Origin: Clostridiaceae bacterium
GTDB lineage: Bacteria > Bacillota > Clostridia > Lachnospirales > Lachnospiraceae
Reading direction: 5' to 3'
Length of the DNA stretch: 64,000 nucleotides
NCBI GenBank assembly: GCA_910575585.1
Contig: CAJTGF010000002.1
Coordinates: 62,001 to 126,000, forward strand
The notes under the pieces were generated by a model. The model made no database searches. It had not been told where the DNA came from and was given only the letters and a program-made list of their open reading frames with translations. Below are positions 25,878-34,200 of this stretch, in pieces. Each line of letters begins with the position of its first letter. The first letter of the stretch is position 1. Both the position numbers and the translations under genes were made by a program.

Positions 25878-27302
25878 TTAATTGCTTTCCCCGCTCGCAA
25901 CCGCCGCTCTCTTTGCCGTCAGCTTCTCCTCCATCTCCAACTCGTCTTTCTTAGAAATGGGATACAGCCACATTCCGATAAGGGAACACACATAAGCGGC
26001 AATCGGCACCAGGGTCATCAGGTAAAGGATCGCTGTCAGCGTCCCGTCAGACTGCTGGGCAAGATCCTTGTTATATCCCGTCCATGTAAGGATATGTCCT
26101 GCAAAGGCGGCGGAAAACGCCTGACAGCACTTGTTTACAAAGGTAAATGTGGAAGAGATAACCGCGTTACAGGATACCCCTGTTTTAATCTCCGCATAAT
26201 TGGCGGCATCCATTACCGCCGAACGGCTTAAGGTGTTGGTAAAGTTAAACAGGAACAGGGACACTAAAAGAGCCACCGTACACGCCATCGCGTTTTGTCC
26301 CGGCGCCGCTATCAGCACCACCACGGTACACAGCAGGCAGAGAAATTCCACCACGGCGATTCCCCACCGTTTTCCCATCTTCTTTACATAGGAGCCTACA
26401 AAGAACAGCATCATAATCGAAGCGATGGTGCCTACCCATCCGAACCACACCATCAAATCTGTGCGCCCCCCCATATTGTATTTATAGAAATAAATCCTCA
26501 TGGAGCCGGTAATCTGGGATGCAAACATATCTGTTCCATAAGCCAGCAGCACACACATCAGTGCCCGGTTTTTAAACACCGCGTTGACCACCTGACCGAC
26601 GCTCATCTTGCTGTTTTGGTCAGCCTTTTCATTGGCTGCATGGAACTCATAAACATCCAAATCCTTTACGGACATGGCGGACAAAATAAACAGGATGGTC
26701 GCCGCCACGGAATATCCGATAATTACTTTTGTCCAGGCCGCCGGATTATCCTGCCCGCCGCAGGCCTCAATCATGGGCAGGGCATAGGACTGAATTACCA
26801 GACCGGCAATGGCGCCGCAAAACTGGAACACCGCCTGTATCCTGGTACGTCTGGCCACATTGTTGGAAAGCATAATAGGAAGCGCCAACTGGGGAATCTG
26901 CACACAGGTCCAGGTCAGAGAATAAAATATGTAGGAAACGTAGGCATAGATCACTTTTCCCTGAGCGCTGATATTTGGCGTGGTAAACAAAAGCACAAAC
27001 GCAATCCCCAAAAACGGCGCCCCGTAGGTGATAAACGGCCGGTATTTACCCATTCTTTTCGTGTTGGTCCGGTCAACAATCATTCCCATCAGGGGGTCTG
27101 TAAAGGCGTCTACCAGCCTCGCCACCATGAAGATGGTTCCCGCTACTGCCGCGGACACCCCAAGGATGTTGGTGTAATAGTACATAATGTACAATCCAAC
27201 CATGTTGAAGATAAGACAGTTGGCTATGTTGCCTGTACTGAACAGCCAGATATCTTTCTCCGTACACTCCGTCGCGCCGCCGGATTTCCTGTTTCTTGAC
27301 AT
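25878..27302 (-). CDS. GPH-family glycoside/cation symporter (MelB/XynB-transporter type)
   Basis: Inner-membrane sugar symporter, 474 residues, about 12 helices. The family's cation-site region DAFTDPLMGMIVDRTNTKRMGKYRPF is near residue 65, and the second-half hallmark is SAVMDAANYAEIKTGVSCNA. The ATG follows AAAAAGGAGGGC. It is the first gene of the long catabolic operon, transcribed from a consensus promoter at 27354-27382 with a large palindrome between promoter and start. It is inferred to import the beta-glycoside hydrolysed by the GH3 enzyme. Import without phosphorylation means a sugar kinase must act elsewhere, as none is in the operon. Confidence 0.92.
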   Translation of the reverse strand: MSRNRKSGGATECTEKDIWLFSTGNIANCLIFNMVGLYIMYYYTNILGVSAAVAGTIFMVARLVDAFTDPLMGMIVDRTNTKRMGKYRPFITYGAPFLGIAFVLLFTTPNISAQGKVIYAYVSYIFYSLTWTCVQIPQLALPIMLSNNVARRTRIQAVFQFCGAIAGLVIQSYALPMIEACGGQDNPAAWTKVIIGYSVAATILFILSAMSVKDLDVYEFHAANEKADQNSKMSVGQVVNAVFKNRALMCVLLAYGTDMFASQITGSMRIYFYKYNMGGRTDLMVWFGWVGTIASIMMLFFVGSYVKKMGKRWGIAVVEFLCLLCTVVVLIAAPGQNAMACTVALLVSLFLFNFTNTLSRSAVMDAANYAEIKTGVSCNAVISSTFTFVNKCCQAFSAAFAGHILTWTGYNKDLAQQSDGTLTAILYLMTLVPIAAYVCSLIGMWLYPISKKDELEMEEKLTAKRAAVASGESN

Positions 27303-27320
27303 AGTAATGCCCTCCTTTTT

Positions 27321-27349
27321 ATATAATTATTTAATTTAATTAATTATAT
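27321..27349 (-). promoter_or_regulatory. 29-bp AT-only palindrome, probable ROK repressor operator
   Basis: An odd-centred palindrome, entirely A/T, with 13 of 14 arm positions paired (outer arms ATATAATTA and TAATTATAT, mismatch at 27330/27340). It begins five bases after the -10 box and covers the predicted transcription start. AT-rich palindromes are typical of NagC/XylR-type operators, and two ROK regulators are encoded downstream. Confidence 0.6.
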
Positions 27350-27353
27350 TGTC

Positions 27354-27382
27354 ATTATAACAAGAAGGGAAAACTTTGTCAA
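27354..27382 (-). promoter_or_regulatory. Perfect consensus sigma-A promoter of the glycolytic catabolic operon
   Basis: Minus-strand -35 TTGACA (27377-27382), exactly 17 bases, -10 TATAAT (27354-27359). Both hexamers are perfect matches, so the operon should be strong when not repressed. Confidence 0.9.
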
Positions 27383-27434
27383 TATTTGATGGTTATTTAT
27401 TTAATTATTTTAATTTATTATTTACAAAAGTAAC

Positions 27435-27463
27435 TTTACACGCTCACAGCCTTTTGTTATAAT
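27435..27463 (+). promoter_or_regulatory. Sigma-A promoter of the 59-residue protein gene
   Basis: Plus-strand -35 TTTACA (27435-27440), 17 bases, -10 TATAAT (27458-27463), about 70 bases before the start. It is divergent from the operon promoter, with -35 boxes 52 bases apart. Confidence 0.75.
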
Positions 27464-27535
27464 TTCATTGAACACACATGGTAGATCACTCAATCCATTC
27501 AAAAGGATGAACCAGCCAAAAAGGAGATGAAAACA

Positions 27536-27715
27536 ATGCCAAGCGAAAAAGAACTTAATGTCAACCTGTTAGACCAATTAGATCTGCTGGAACGGCTTGA
27601 AATGGCAGATTCAGACGGCGGATACGAGAAAATGAAAGCTCAGCTTTTATTTGAGAAAAAATGTGTCGAGAGAAAGCTTTATCAAAAACCTCCGCTGACA
27701 GACACCATCCAGTGA
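27536..27715 (+). CDS. Small acidic/basic protein of unknown function (59 residues)
   Basis: Unrecognised. The preferred ATG (27536-27538) has AAAGGAG nine bases upstream; an ATG at 27527 is too close to it. The protein is predicted helical and highly charged (LLDQLDLLERLEMADSD, then EKMKAQLLFEKKCVERKLYQ) with no membrane segment. It has its own promoter and a strong terminator, so it is very likely a real monocistronic gene. Being divergent from the sugar operon it could be co-regulated, but no function is suggested by sequence. Confidence 0.7.
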   Translation: MPSEKELNVNLLDQLDLLERLEMADSDGGYEKMKAQLLFEKKCVERKLYQKPPLTDTIQ

Positions 27716-27774
27716 TCCATAGAGCTTACATGCATAGGTCTTACGTAAAACCGCGTCTTATCGTCAACGCGAAG

Positions 27775-27800
27775 AAAACCGGCTGATGCCAGCCGGTTTT
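27775..27800. terminator. Bidirectional intrinsic terminator
   Basis: Perfect arms AAAACCGGCT and AGCCGGTTTT with a six-base loop, T-rich on both sides. It follows the small plus-strand gene and also the minus-strand M32 carboxypeptidase gene, so it can serve both. Confidence 0.85.
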
Positions 27801-27872
27801 CCTCATTTTTACAGTCATTCTTTAACTATGTCCGCGGACGAACTTTACACACCGCCTCCTGCCCCGCAGCCG

Positions 27873-29378
27873 TCAGTCCGCTTCCACTCCATACAGTTTC
27901 CCGTATTTCTCTGTCAGATAATCAATATAGTACTGGGGATCAAAGTCCTCTCCGGTCACGTCCTTTAAAATCTGTCTGCTGGTCTTTAACTTCCCGTACT
28001 TGTGGATATGCTCCTTAAGATATTCCCCTATGGTCTTGATATCTCCCTTGCGCAAAAGCCCCTCAAAGTCCATCTTCCCTTTCATGTCATGGTACAGCTG
28101 AGCTCCGAAGGCGCTGCCCAGGGCGTAGGAGGGAAAATAGCCGAAAGATCCCTGGGACCAGTGGATATCCTGCAAAACGCCCTCTGACACACACTGGGGC
28201 CGCACGCCCAAATACTCCTCATACTTATCGGCCCAGATCTTTGGCAGTTCCTCCACCTTAAGCTGATCTTCAATGAGCATCTTCTCAATCTCGTACCGGA
28301 TGAGCACGTGAAGGCTGTAGGTCAGCTCGTCCGCCTGGGTGCGGATCAGACTGGGTTCCACCTTATTGATGCCCCGCACAAACTGCTTAAGGGTCACGCT
28401 CCCAAGCTGATCCGGAAACTGGTCCTGGAGCTTTTCGTAAACGGGGATCCAGAAATTTTCGTTCCTTCCAATGATATTCTCGAAGAACCGGGACTGGGAT
28501 TCATGCATCCCCATGGAGGTTCCCTGCCCTACCAGAGTCTGGGTCAGTTCATCGGGGATACCCAGTTCATAGAGGGCATGGCCGGACTCGTGGATCACGG
28601 AAAACAGGGAATCATCTACATGGTCGTTGTAGCTGGTGGTGATGCGCACATCCTTGTTGTGAAGGTTGGTGGTAAAGGGATGGGCGCTGACCGCCATGAC
28701 TCCCCGGTCAAAGTCAAACCCCACATACTCCGCAAAAAACCGCCCGATGGCTTCCTGGTCCGCCTCCTTGTAATCCCCTGTGAGAAAGCTGTTGTCGATC
28801 TCCACGCCGCTGTCCCTTAGTTTTTTAAGAAACGGCACCAGCTGGTCCTTTAACGTCTGGAAAAACCGGTCCAGGGTCTTTACATCAAACCCTTTCTCAT
28901 AGTCCTCCAGCATCACGTCGTAAAGCCGCTGCCCCTCCTTAGCCCGGTAAGAGGCAAATTTTTTCGTGTACTCCACAATTTCCTTCAGCACCGGCGCAAA
29001 GCTGTCAAAGTCATTGTCCTTCTTCGCCCTGGCCCAAATGCCTGTCGCCCGGGCCGTCAGCTCCGCAAACTGCCGGTACTCTTCCTTGGGGATGCATTCC
29101 AGCTTTTCCGTCTCCTTTGCCAGCTCCCGCACCACGGCATTTTCCACCTGGGTAAGGCTGTCCGTTTCCTCCTTACACTGTCTTACCAGCTCTTTTACCT
29201 GGGGGTCCGTGACCACGTTAAAATATTCGCCGGATAAGATGCCCACTACCCTGGTGGTGTTTTTTTCCGCCTCCCTGGGCGCCAGGGTCTCATTATCCCA
29301 CTCAAACAGGATCTTGGCACTCTGAAATGCCATAGCCCGCTCCAGATAGGGCTTTAATCTTTCATACGCGTTGTTCAT
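27873..29378 (-). CDS. Metallocarboxypeptidase, family M32 (Taq carboxypeptidase type)
   Basis: Cytoplasmic zinc carboxypeptidase removing C-terminal residues from peptides, 501 residues, full length. The HEXXH zinc motif lies in VIHESGHALYELG near residue 260. Other family marks are HPFTTNLHNKDVRITT, MGMHESQSRFFENIIGRN and IRYEIEKMLIEDQLKVEELP. ATG preceded by AAAAGGAGAATTGCGGCA. Single gene, with its own likely promoter and the terminator at 27775-27800. It probably recycles peptides, which would suit the peptide importers nearby. Confidence 0.95.
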   Translation of the reverse strand: MNNAYERLKPYLERAMAFQSAKILFEWDNETLAPREAEKNTTRVVGILSGEYFNVVTDPQVKELVRQCKEETDSLTQVENAVVRELAKETEKLECIPKEEYRQFAELTARATGIWARAKKDNDFDSFAPVLKEIVEYTKKFASYRAKEGQRLYDVMLEDYEKGFDVKTLDRFFQTLKDQLVPFLKKLRDSGVEIDNSFLTGDYKEADQEAIGRFFAEYVGFDFDRGVMAVSAHPFTTNLHNKDVRITTSYNDHVDDSLFSVIHESGHALYELGIPDELTQTLVGQGTSMGMHESQSRFFENIIGRNENFWIPVYEKLQDQFPDQLGSVTLKQFVRGINKVEPSLIRTQADELTYSLHVLIRYEIEKMLIEDQLKVEELPKIWADKYEEYLGVRPQCVSEGVLQDIHWSQGSFGYFPSYALGSAFGAQLYHDMKGKMDFEGLLRKGDIKTIGEYLKEHIHKYGKLKTSRQILKDVTGEDFDPQYYIDYLTEKYGKLYGVEAD

Positions 29379-29530
29379 TGCCGCAATTCTCCTTTTTCTT
29401 TCACGCCGCCGGCGCTAACCGGGTCCGCCTAAGCCGCCGTCTGCGCCGTCCTGCCGGCATCTTGCTCTCCTTGGCGCCCCAGCGTGTTTTCTGAAATCGT
29501 TTCTGTATTATGATACACAGATCCTTTCCT

Positions 29531-29559
29531 ATCATGCCACAAAATGAAAGATTTTGCAA
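29531..29559 (-). promoter_or_regulatory. Possible promoter for the M32 carboxypeptidase gene
   Basis: Minus-strand TTGCAA (29554-29559), 17 bases, CATGAT (29531-29536), about 150 bases upstream of the start. The -10 is a weak match (4 of 6). Confidence 0.4.
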
Positions 29560-29607
29560 CTGCTGCCGCCATCCAAGACCGCCTCCGGCGCAGTGGGCAA
29601 AAAGCTT

Positions 29608-30372
29608 TTACCGGTAGCAGTATTTGTGATACCTTGTCTGGGCGTACAGCCCGCTGCCCTGCCGGAATCCTGCCTGGTACACCACGTCTGGAGGAAGGAT
29701 GCTGCCGTTTTCCAAAAGCCATCTGGCGTTTCTCCAATTGGCCTGGGTGGGCTCCCGGTAATAATTGCCATCCCTGGTGCATGCGTACTGCCCTCTCTGG
29801 AACACCACGTCTTTTATGGTGTTGGGGTAGGCGTTATGAGCCCTGCGGTTTAAGATCACGGAGCCGATGTACAGCTGCTCATCATCGGGATACCCCTGGC
29901 CTTCCCCGCAAATGGCATGGGCCAGGATATACAGATCTTCCTCTGTGTAGGACAACGGCCCAGGCTCTGCCCTTGCCTCCTCCTTTTCCTCCAGTTCTTT
30001 CATATATACAAGGAGATGAGGACCATAGCCGGTTTTTTTGATAAGCTCCTCCAGCTCTGTTTGTTCCAAAGAACCGGTTTCTATCTGGGTTTCCAGGATC
30101 TGGCCCATGGCCACATACCGCGCCTCCTCTGTGTCTGCCTCGTCCTCTTCCCCCTCCTCATTGCCGTTTCCTTCGTTCTTCTTTGTGCCAGCTCCTCCCA
30201 TGGCGCCGTCCGCTGCCTGGCCGGGACCTTTCGGCAGAGGGACAGGGCAGTTGCTGTCCCACTCGTTTATTAGGATCTCTTCCCCGTTTTCCTCCGCCTG
30301 GACCGGCATCACCGCTACATACGCGGCAGCCGCGGCTGATACCACCATTTTAATAAACGTGTTTTTTCTCAT
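29608..30372 (-). CDS. SleB/CwlJ-type cell wall hydrolase (hydrolase_2 domain)
   Basis: Secreted peptidoglycan hydrolase of the kind used on spore cortex, 254 residues. Signal peptide at residues 1-26 (cut near AVMPVQA). It is followed by a Glu/Gly-rich low-complexity linker (about 45-85) and the C-terminal catalytic domain from about 140: LAHAICGEGQGYPDDEQLYIGSVILNRR with the candidate catalytic Glu, then YPNTIKDVVFQRGQYACT. No PG-binding domain. The gene is directly preceded by a hairpin with a U run ending at the start codon. Lytic transglycosylase activity is the known family function; cortex versus vegetative wall is not decided. Confidence 0.88.
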   Translation of the reverse strand: MRKNTFIKMVVSAAAAAYVAVMPVQAEENGEEILINEWDSNCPVPLPKGPGQAADGAMGGAGTKKNEGNGNEEGEEDEADTEEARYVAMGQILETQIETGSLEQTELEELIKKTGYGPHLLVYMKELEEKEEARAEPGPLSYTEEDLYILAHAICGEGQGYPDDEQLYIGSVILNRRAHNAYPNTIKDVVFQRGQYACTRDGNYYREPTQANWRNARWLLENGSILPPDVVYQAGFRQGSGLYAQTRYHKYCYR

Positions 30373-30440
30373 AAAAAAAAGTGGACCTCTCTTTCCAAGA
30401 CAGGATTTTGCTGTCTCTTATTATTTATGTCCACTTTTTT
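30373..30440 (-). terminator. Long hairpin with U run ending at the SleB-type start codon
   Basis: Minus-strand outer arms AAAAAAGTGGAC and GTCCACTTTTTT enclose an inner stem AGACAG/CTGTCT. The terminal U8 run is immediately followed by the ATG. As an intrinsic terminator it ends the upstream coiled-coil gene. The likely ribosome site GAGAGG lies inside the stem, so the hairpin may also limit SleB translation. Confidence 0.65.
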
Positions 30441-30498
30441 ACATTTATTACATAATTATTAAAATCCTGTTGCGCTGCCGGGGCTTTGGGGACCGGTT

Positions 30499-31260
30499 TT
30501 ATTGGCCGCCTTCCTGCAGCACCGCCTGGTAAGCCGCAAGTCCTTTGGCAAATTCCCCGCCTCCCATATAAACCTCATCCATGTCCTCAAAGACTACCTC
30601 CTGACGCATCGCTCCCGGCAGCGGCCTTACCTGGCCTACCGTGGAATTGATCGGCCGACCGTATATGATCCCTGTCTCCTTCTCCATATACCGCACTTCC
30701 TGCTCCTGCCTTAGCCGCTCCTTCTCCCGGTATTCTTCCTCACGCAGCTCCTTCTCCGTTCGTTCCCGGTCCCGCCTTTCTTTGGCGGCTTTCTTTCTCT
30801 CCCGGAGTTTTTGAGCTTCTTTTCTCTCTTTTTCCGCTTTTTGCTTCTTCTTTTCCTCCTCCGTCTGGCTTGGCTTTTTGTTTACCGCGGCGGCGGTGGT
30901 CTCCTCCGCCGCTTTTATCTGGGCCATGCGCATGATCTTTGTCTCCGCGTCCTCCTCCTTGGCAGATCCCATCTCCACCATCTTTTCCATCTTGATCCGC
31001 TCTGCTTCTTCCCTGGTGCGGCACTGCTTTAAACGCTCCTCATACGCCTCCCGTTCCCGCTCCATCGACATGGCCAGCTCGTAAAGCGCAGGGGCGTATC
31101 TCCGCAAAAACGCTTTCTCCTCAGCCGTAAGCCTTCCGCCGGCCATCAGTTTATGGCGGATCCGCTCCAGCTTCCTGCGGATCGCCGCCTTGCTTTTGGA
31201 GGTCCGGTCAGAGGTTACCTCCCGAAACAGCGATTTGTCACAGCCGTTGATATTTTTCAT
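30499..31260 (-). CDS. Charged coiled-coil protein of unknown function
   Basis: Unrecognised, 253 residues from ATG 31258-31260 (GGGGTG upstream; an alternative TTG at 31284 is possible). The N-terminal 90 residues are helical and basic (SKSKAAIRRKLERIRHKLM, TAEEKAFLRRYAPALYELAMSMEREREAYEERLKQ). Residues about 130-190 are almost all Lys, Glu, Arg and Ala, a long single coiled coil. The C-terminal 60 residues are ordered (IIYGRPINSTVGQVRPLPG, YMGGGEFAKGLAAYQAVL). No signal or membrane segment. It may be a clostridial structural or spore-associated protein. Transcribed toward the SleB-type gene but separated from it by a terminator. Confidence 0.7.
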   Translation of the reverse strand: MKNINGCDKSLFREVTSDRTSKSKAAIRRKLERIRHKLMAGGRLTAEEKAFLRRYAPALYELAMSMEREREAYEERLKQCRTREEAERIKMEKMVEMGSAKEEDAETKIMRMAQIKAAEETTAAAVNKKPSQTEEEKKKQKAEKERKEAQKLRERKKAAKERRDRERTEKELREEEYREKERLRQEQEVRYMEKETGIIYGRPINSTVGQVRPLPGAMRQEVVFEDMDEVYMGGGEFAKGLAAYQAVLQEGGQ

Positions 31261-31809
31261 ACAATCACCCCGCTTTTTGTTCAAAACTCACGAAAGTTTC
31301 TATATATGGTATTTCGTCTTGAATGGGGGATTGGATAAGGTCTAAGGTAAGAGCAAATCTTTTTATAGAATATGGCAGATGGCTTTCGAGACCATTGCCG
31401 CCAGATCGCTGCCAGATGCCAGTTCCGTATTGGGAAACGGCTTCTTCCCCGATAGCGGCGTAATCCGGGGATACTAGGCTTTTTTTAAGTCAAGCCCGCC
31501 TTCCCGGAACGCATATCCCACATGGCCAGGAAATGTTTAAAATGCACCGCATCCGCCATGAAAGCTGAGAGCAGAGTAATATGACTTTTTTTGAGGGCCA
31601 GGATGAATCGGATATTGATGTGGTTCTGCGGTTTATGAATACTTATAATGGATATGTGAAATCGAAACTGGCAGAACTGCTCCAAACTCTAAAGATAAAT
31701 AGATTGGCGATTTAAGATGGAAAATGGGATTCCTGGTAAATTGGGGAATTGGAAAGATAAATGAAAAAAGCCGCGCGGAGCAGTATTTGGGGGTACATCC
31801 GCTGCGGCA

Positions 31810-31956
31810 GTTATTTCTATATTCTAGCCGTTTTTTATCCAGGACAGGATTCAGGTCCATGGCCTTCATGTGGTCCAAGTCAAAATATGTATCGTTTAAC
31901 GTATATCCTGCCACCTCAAAAATAACACAGTCCGGTTTAAAGATATTAAATAATCA
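31810..31956 (-). pseudogene. Fragment of a larger protein gene, frame-broken
   Basis: The minus-strand frame IFKPDCVIFEVAGYTLNDTYF followed by MKAMDLNPVLDKKRLEYRNN reads like an internal piece of an extracytoplasmic (AlgX/DHHW-like) protein, but it has no start, ribosome site or continuation. It abuts the metallohydrolase-like fragment in a different frame, so it is either a frameshifted single gene or two fused relics. The family guess is weak. Confidence 0.3.
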
Positions 31957-32120
31957 ATTCTCTCGTACTTCCCTATTTGGCTTTTGGCTGATTTTGTATA
32001 CCCATTTTTTACTGTGTGTCCGTCTACCATAATCACACATGAGGCACCATTCTTCTCCAACTCGATGAAAAAGAAATCTCCCAAATTACTGCCCATATTC
32101 TGTATTATTAGTTTTTCCAT
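31896..32120 (-). pseudogene. 5' remnant of a metallo-beta-lactamase-fold-like hydrolase
   Basis: A 74-codon frame begins MEKLIIQNMGSNLGDFFFIE and continues with a VIMVDG segment and YERIDYLI. This is the usual start of MBL-fold hydrolases (GD-FLIE, ILIDGG, IDYLILTH). It stops before the metal-binding HxHxDH motif would appear. It seems truncated or frameshifted near 31950. Confidence 0.4.
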
Positions 32121-32340
32121 TTAATTATTTACCTCAATTCATTTATCTGATAGCTTTGAACATATCTCTCCTAATATTTCTCTGCCCCTTTCCAGTCGAT
32201 TCATCAGACACTTCCAACATTGAAATTATACCTCAATTACTCGCAAATTTCCACACAGCAGGTGGTTTATTTGTTCTCCAAAGTTCCGTTTTTCGGATCA
32301 ACGTAAAACTCCTCAATGAAGAACAGGGCCATACCCTAAC

Positions 32341-32384
32341 AAAAAAGGAACTGCCGCGCGATTTCAGCGCGACAGCCCCTTTTC
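32341..32384 (-). terminator. Intrinsic terminator of the glycan operon
   Basis: Minus-strand AAGGGGCTG pairs (with G-U wobbles) with CAGTTCCTT, the inner CGCGC/GCGCG closes the stem, and a run of six T follows. It lies about 26 bases after the stop of the solute-binding protein gene. Confidence 0.85.
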
Positions 32385-32409
32385 CACTCTTCCCCCACTC
32401 ATTCTCCCC

Positions 32410-34068
32410 CTACTTCTCAAACCCCTCAATCATCTCCTCAAGGGAAGGCAGATCTTCCAGCTCATCCATCATCCGGTTATACCCCAGCCTGTCAAGTTCC
32501 GCCAGATAATCATCCCAAGTAGCGTCCACATCCACCTGCCCTAAAATAGCCTGGGTCCGATAGCTGGCTACATAGGCGTCCAGATCCCCTCGGATCTCCT
32601 GGAAGATGGTCTCATACGCCGTCTCATTGGCCAGATCCGTCTTGTAGGGCCTGTGCTGCCATTTCAGCCAGGAGCCGTTCTCGCTCTTTGACCAGTACTT
32701 CCCGCCGGCCCTGAAAAGCTCCTCCTCGCCGACCCATCTGGTTACTTCCTCCGTCTGGCCGAACTGGCTGAAGCTCCAGGTTCCCTTATCCCCGGAATTT
32801 AAGTTATTGATCTTCACCGGCATCTGGCCGGTCTCATCCCACTTCCAGTCCACATCCTTTTCCCCGAACATCAGCTTGGCCGTCACTTCCCTGTCCCCGG
32901 CGCCAAAGATGGTGTAATTAAAAAATTCCAGGATCTTTGCCAGCTTCTCGTCATCCACATCGGCATTGACGAAAAATCTCCCGTAAGCCGGGGTAGGATT
33001 CACCACGGCCCGAACCTCGCCGCCGTCCGGCCGGATCCCCGGCGTGGCCAGAATTTTCGCGTTGGGATCTCTCTCAAGAAGCGTCAGAGGCGGACGGTCC
33101 ACCGCCCAGCTGTTAAGGGCATTGGTGGAGCTGATCCAGTAGCCGGAGGCCCCCGTATTTACCTTGTCCCACCCAAGGGTCCTGTCGTTGCTGATGATCT
33201 CCGGGTCCAGAAGGTTTCTGGCGTAGAGATCCTGGAACCCTTTTAAAAATTCCTTATACTCATCCAAGGCATAGCTCTGCTCCGCCCTTCCGCCCGCGTT
33301 GTTGATCTCCTTGGTAAATCCGTAGGCAGAATAAAACTGTCCCAGCTGCCCCACTCTCCAGTCAGGAGCCGTGGCGCCCAGCGTATCATTCTTCCCGTTT
33401 CCGTCCGGGTCCTTGTTGACAAACGCGTCCATGATCTCGATAAATTTGCTAAGCTCAATACCGTCAGACGCCACATACAAGCGGTCCGAGACCTGTTCCA
33501 CCTCAACGCCCAGATCAATGCCCAGGTTTTCGATCCAGTCATACCGGTAAAAATCGCCGGGAAGATAATAATCCACAAACTGGAAAGTCACGCCTGCCAG
33601 ATAGATAAACTCGTCCTCATTTTCCGGGTTCAAGACCATCTTGTAGATCAGGGGATTGGCGTCATAGTACTCCAAAAGTTTGGGGCAGTATTTCTCCACC
33701 ATGGATTTGGGGATAGTGCGGATCAGCTCCTGCTCCCACATCCAGCTGGCAGTCTTCTCCTCCGTCCACATGCAGTCCGGCATCTCCCCGGAAGCAAGAA
33801 GAAGGTCAATGGTATCTGGAGTCTCCGCCTTCTCCACGGTTATGTTCACGTTCAGGGCGTCCTCGATCATCTTCTCCGCAAAAGAACCGTCCTCATAATC
33901 GGAAAAACACCAGTAGCCCGTGTAGGTGATATCGTACGTCTTGTTGGGATCCGGCTCCGCGCTCACCGCGTCGCTGCCGCCGTTTTTCGGGGAGCCGGAA
34001 CATCCTGACATGGCCATTGCCGTACATAAGGTTAACGGTAATGCTCTCTTAACTGTTTTCTTCATCAT
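32410..34068 (-). CDS. Carbohydrate ABC transporter substrate-binding lipoprotein (LplA-like, family 1)
   Basis: Large extracytoplasmic sugar-binding lipoprotein, 552 residues, typical of the LplA/YtcQ group. Signal peptide with lipobox MSGC (about residue 23). SBP family 1 features: TVEKAETPDTIDLLLASGEMPDCMW, FVNKDPDGNGKNDTLGATAPDW, ending in DATWDDYLAELDRLGYNRMMD. Start ATG-ATG with AAAGGAGAG upstream. It is the last gene of the operon, after both permeases and the Asp-box gene, an unusual position. No ATPase is encoded here; such systems normally share an MsmX-type ATPase. Confidence 0.92.
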   Translation of the reverse strand: MMKKTVKRALPLTLCTAMAMSGCSGSPKNGGSDAVSAEPDPNKTYDITYTGYWCFSDYEDGSFAEKMIEDALNVNITVEKAETPDTIDLLLASGEMPDCMWTEEKTASWMWEQELIRTIPKSMVEKYCPKLLEYYDANPLIYKMVLNPENEDEFIYLAGVTFQFVDYYLPGDFYRYDWIENLGIDLGVEVEQVSDRLYVASDGIELSKFIEIMDAFVNKDPDGNGKNDTLGATAPDWRVGQLGQFYSAYGFTKEINNAGGRAEQSYALDEYKEFLKGFQDLYARNLLDPEIISNDRTLGWDKVNTGASGYWISSTNALNSWAVDRPPLTLLERDPNAKILATPGIRPDGGEVRAVVNPTPAYGRFFVNADVDDEKLAKILEFFNYTIFGAGDREVTAKLMFGEKDVDWKWDETGQMPVKINNLNSGDKGTWSFSQFGQTEEVTRWVGEEELFRAGGKYWSKSENGSWLKWQHRPYKTDLANETAYETIFQEIRGDLDAYVASYRTQAILGQVDVDATWDDYLAELDRLGYNRMMDELEDLPSLEEMIEGFEK

Positions 34069-34091
34069 TTTCTAACTCTCCTTTAAGCCTG

Positions 34092-34113
34092 CCGCCGGCG
34101 CAAACGCCGGCGG
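34092..34113 (-). terminator. GC-rich intercistronic hairpin upstream of the solute-binding protein gene
   Basis: Perfect arms CCGCCGGCG and CGCCGGCGG with a four-base loop, between the Asp-box gene and the SBP gene, 24 bases before the SBP start. No U run; it could stabilise the distal SBP message. Confidence 0.5.
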
Positions 34114-34200
34114 TTGTGTTTATCGCTGCGTCACTTTTCTGCGCTTTCTCCAGTGACTGTCACTCCCTATCCGCGCCATCCCCGCCGCCTTCTGCCCTCC

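Larger units (their letters stand above)
31261..32340. other. 1.1-kb region of decayed sequence, no intact gene
   Basis: No full-length gene is supported. A short plus-strand frame (31581-31715, 44 codons, FEGQDESDIDVVLRFMNTYN) has no ribosome site, and another (about 31379-31478) has protein-like composition. Two minus-strand fragments are listed separately. Base composition is lower in GC than the neighbours, and frames are broken by stops, as expected of relics between the two operons. Confidence 0.6.

Noticed and set aside
27428-27450. Possible catabolite-responsive (cre) site upstream of the sugar operon
   Set aside because: Only about 8 of 10 defined positions match and it lies well upstream of the promoter; too weak to list.
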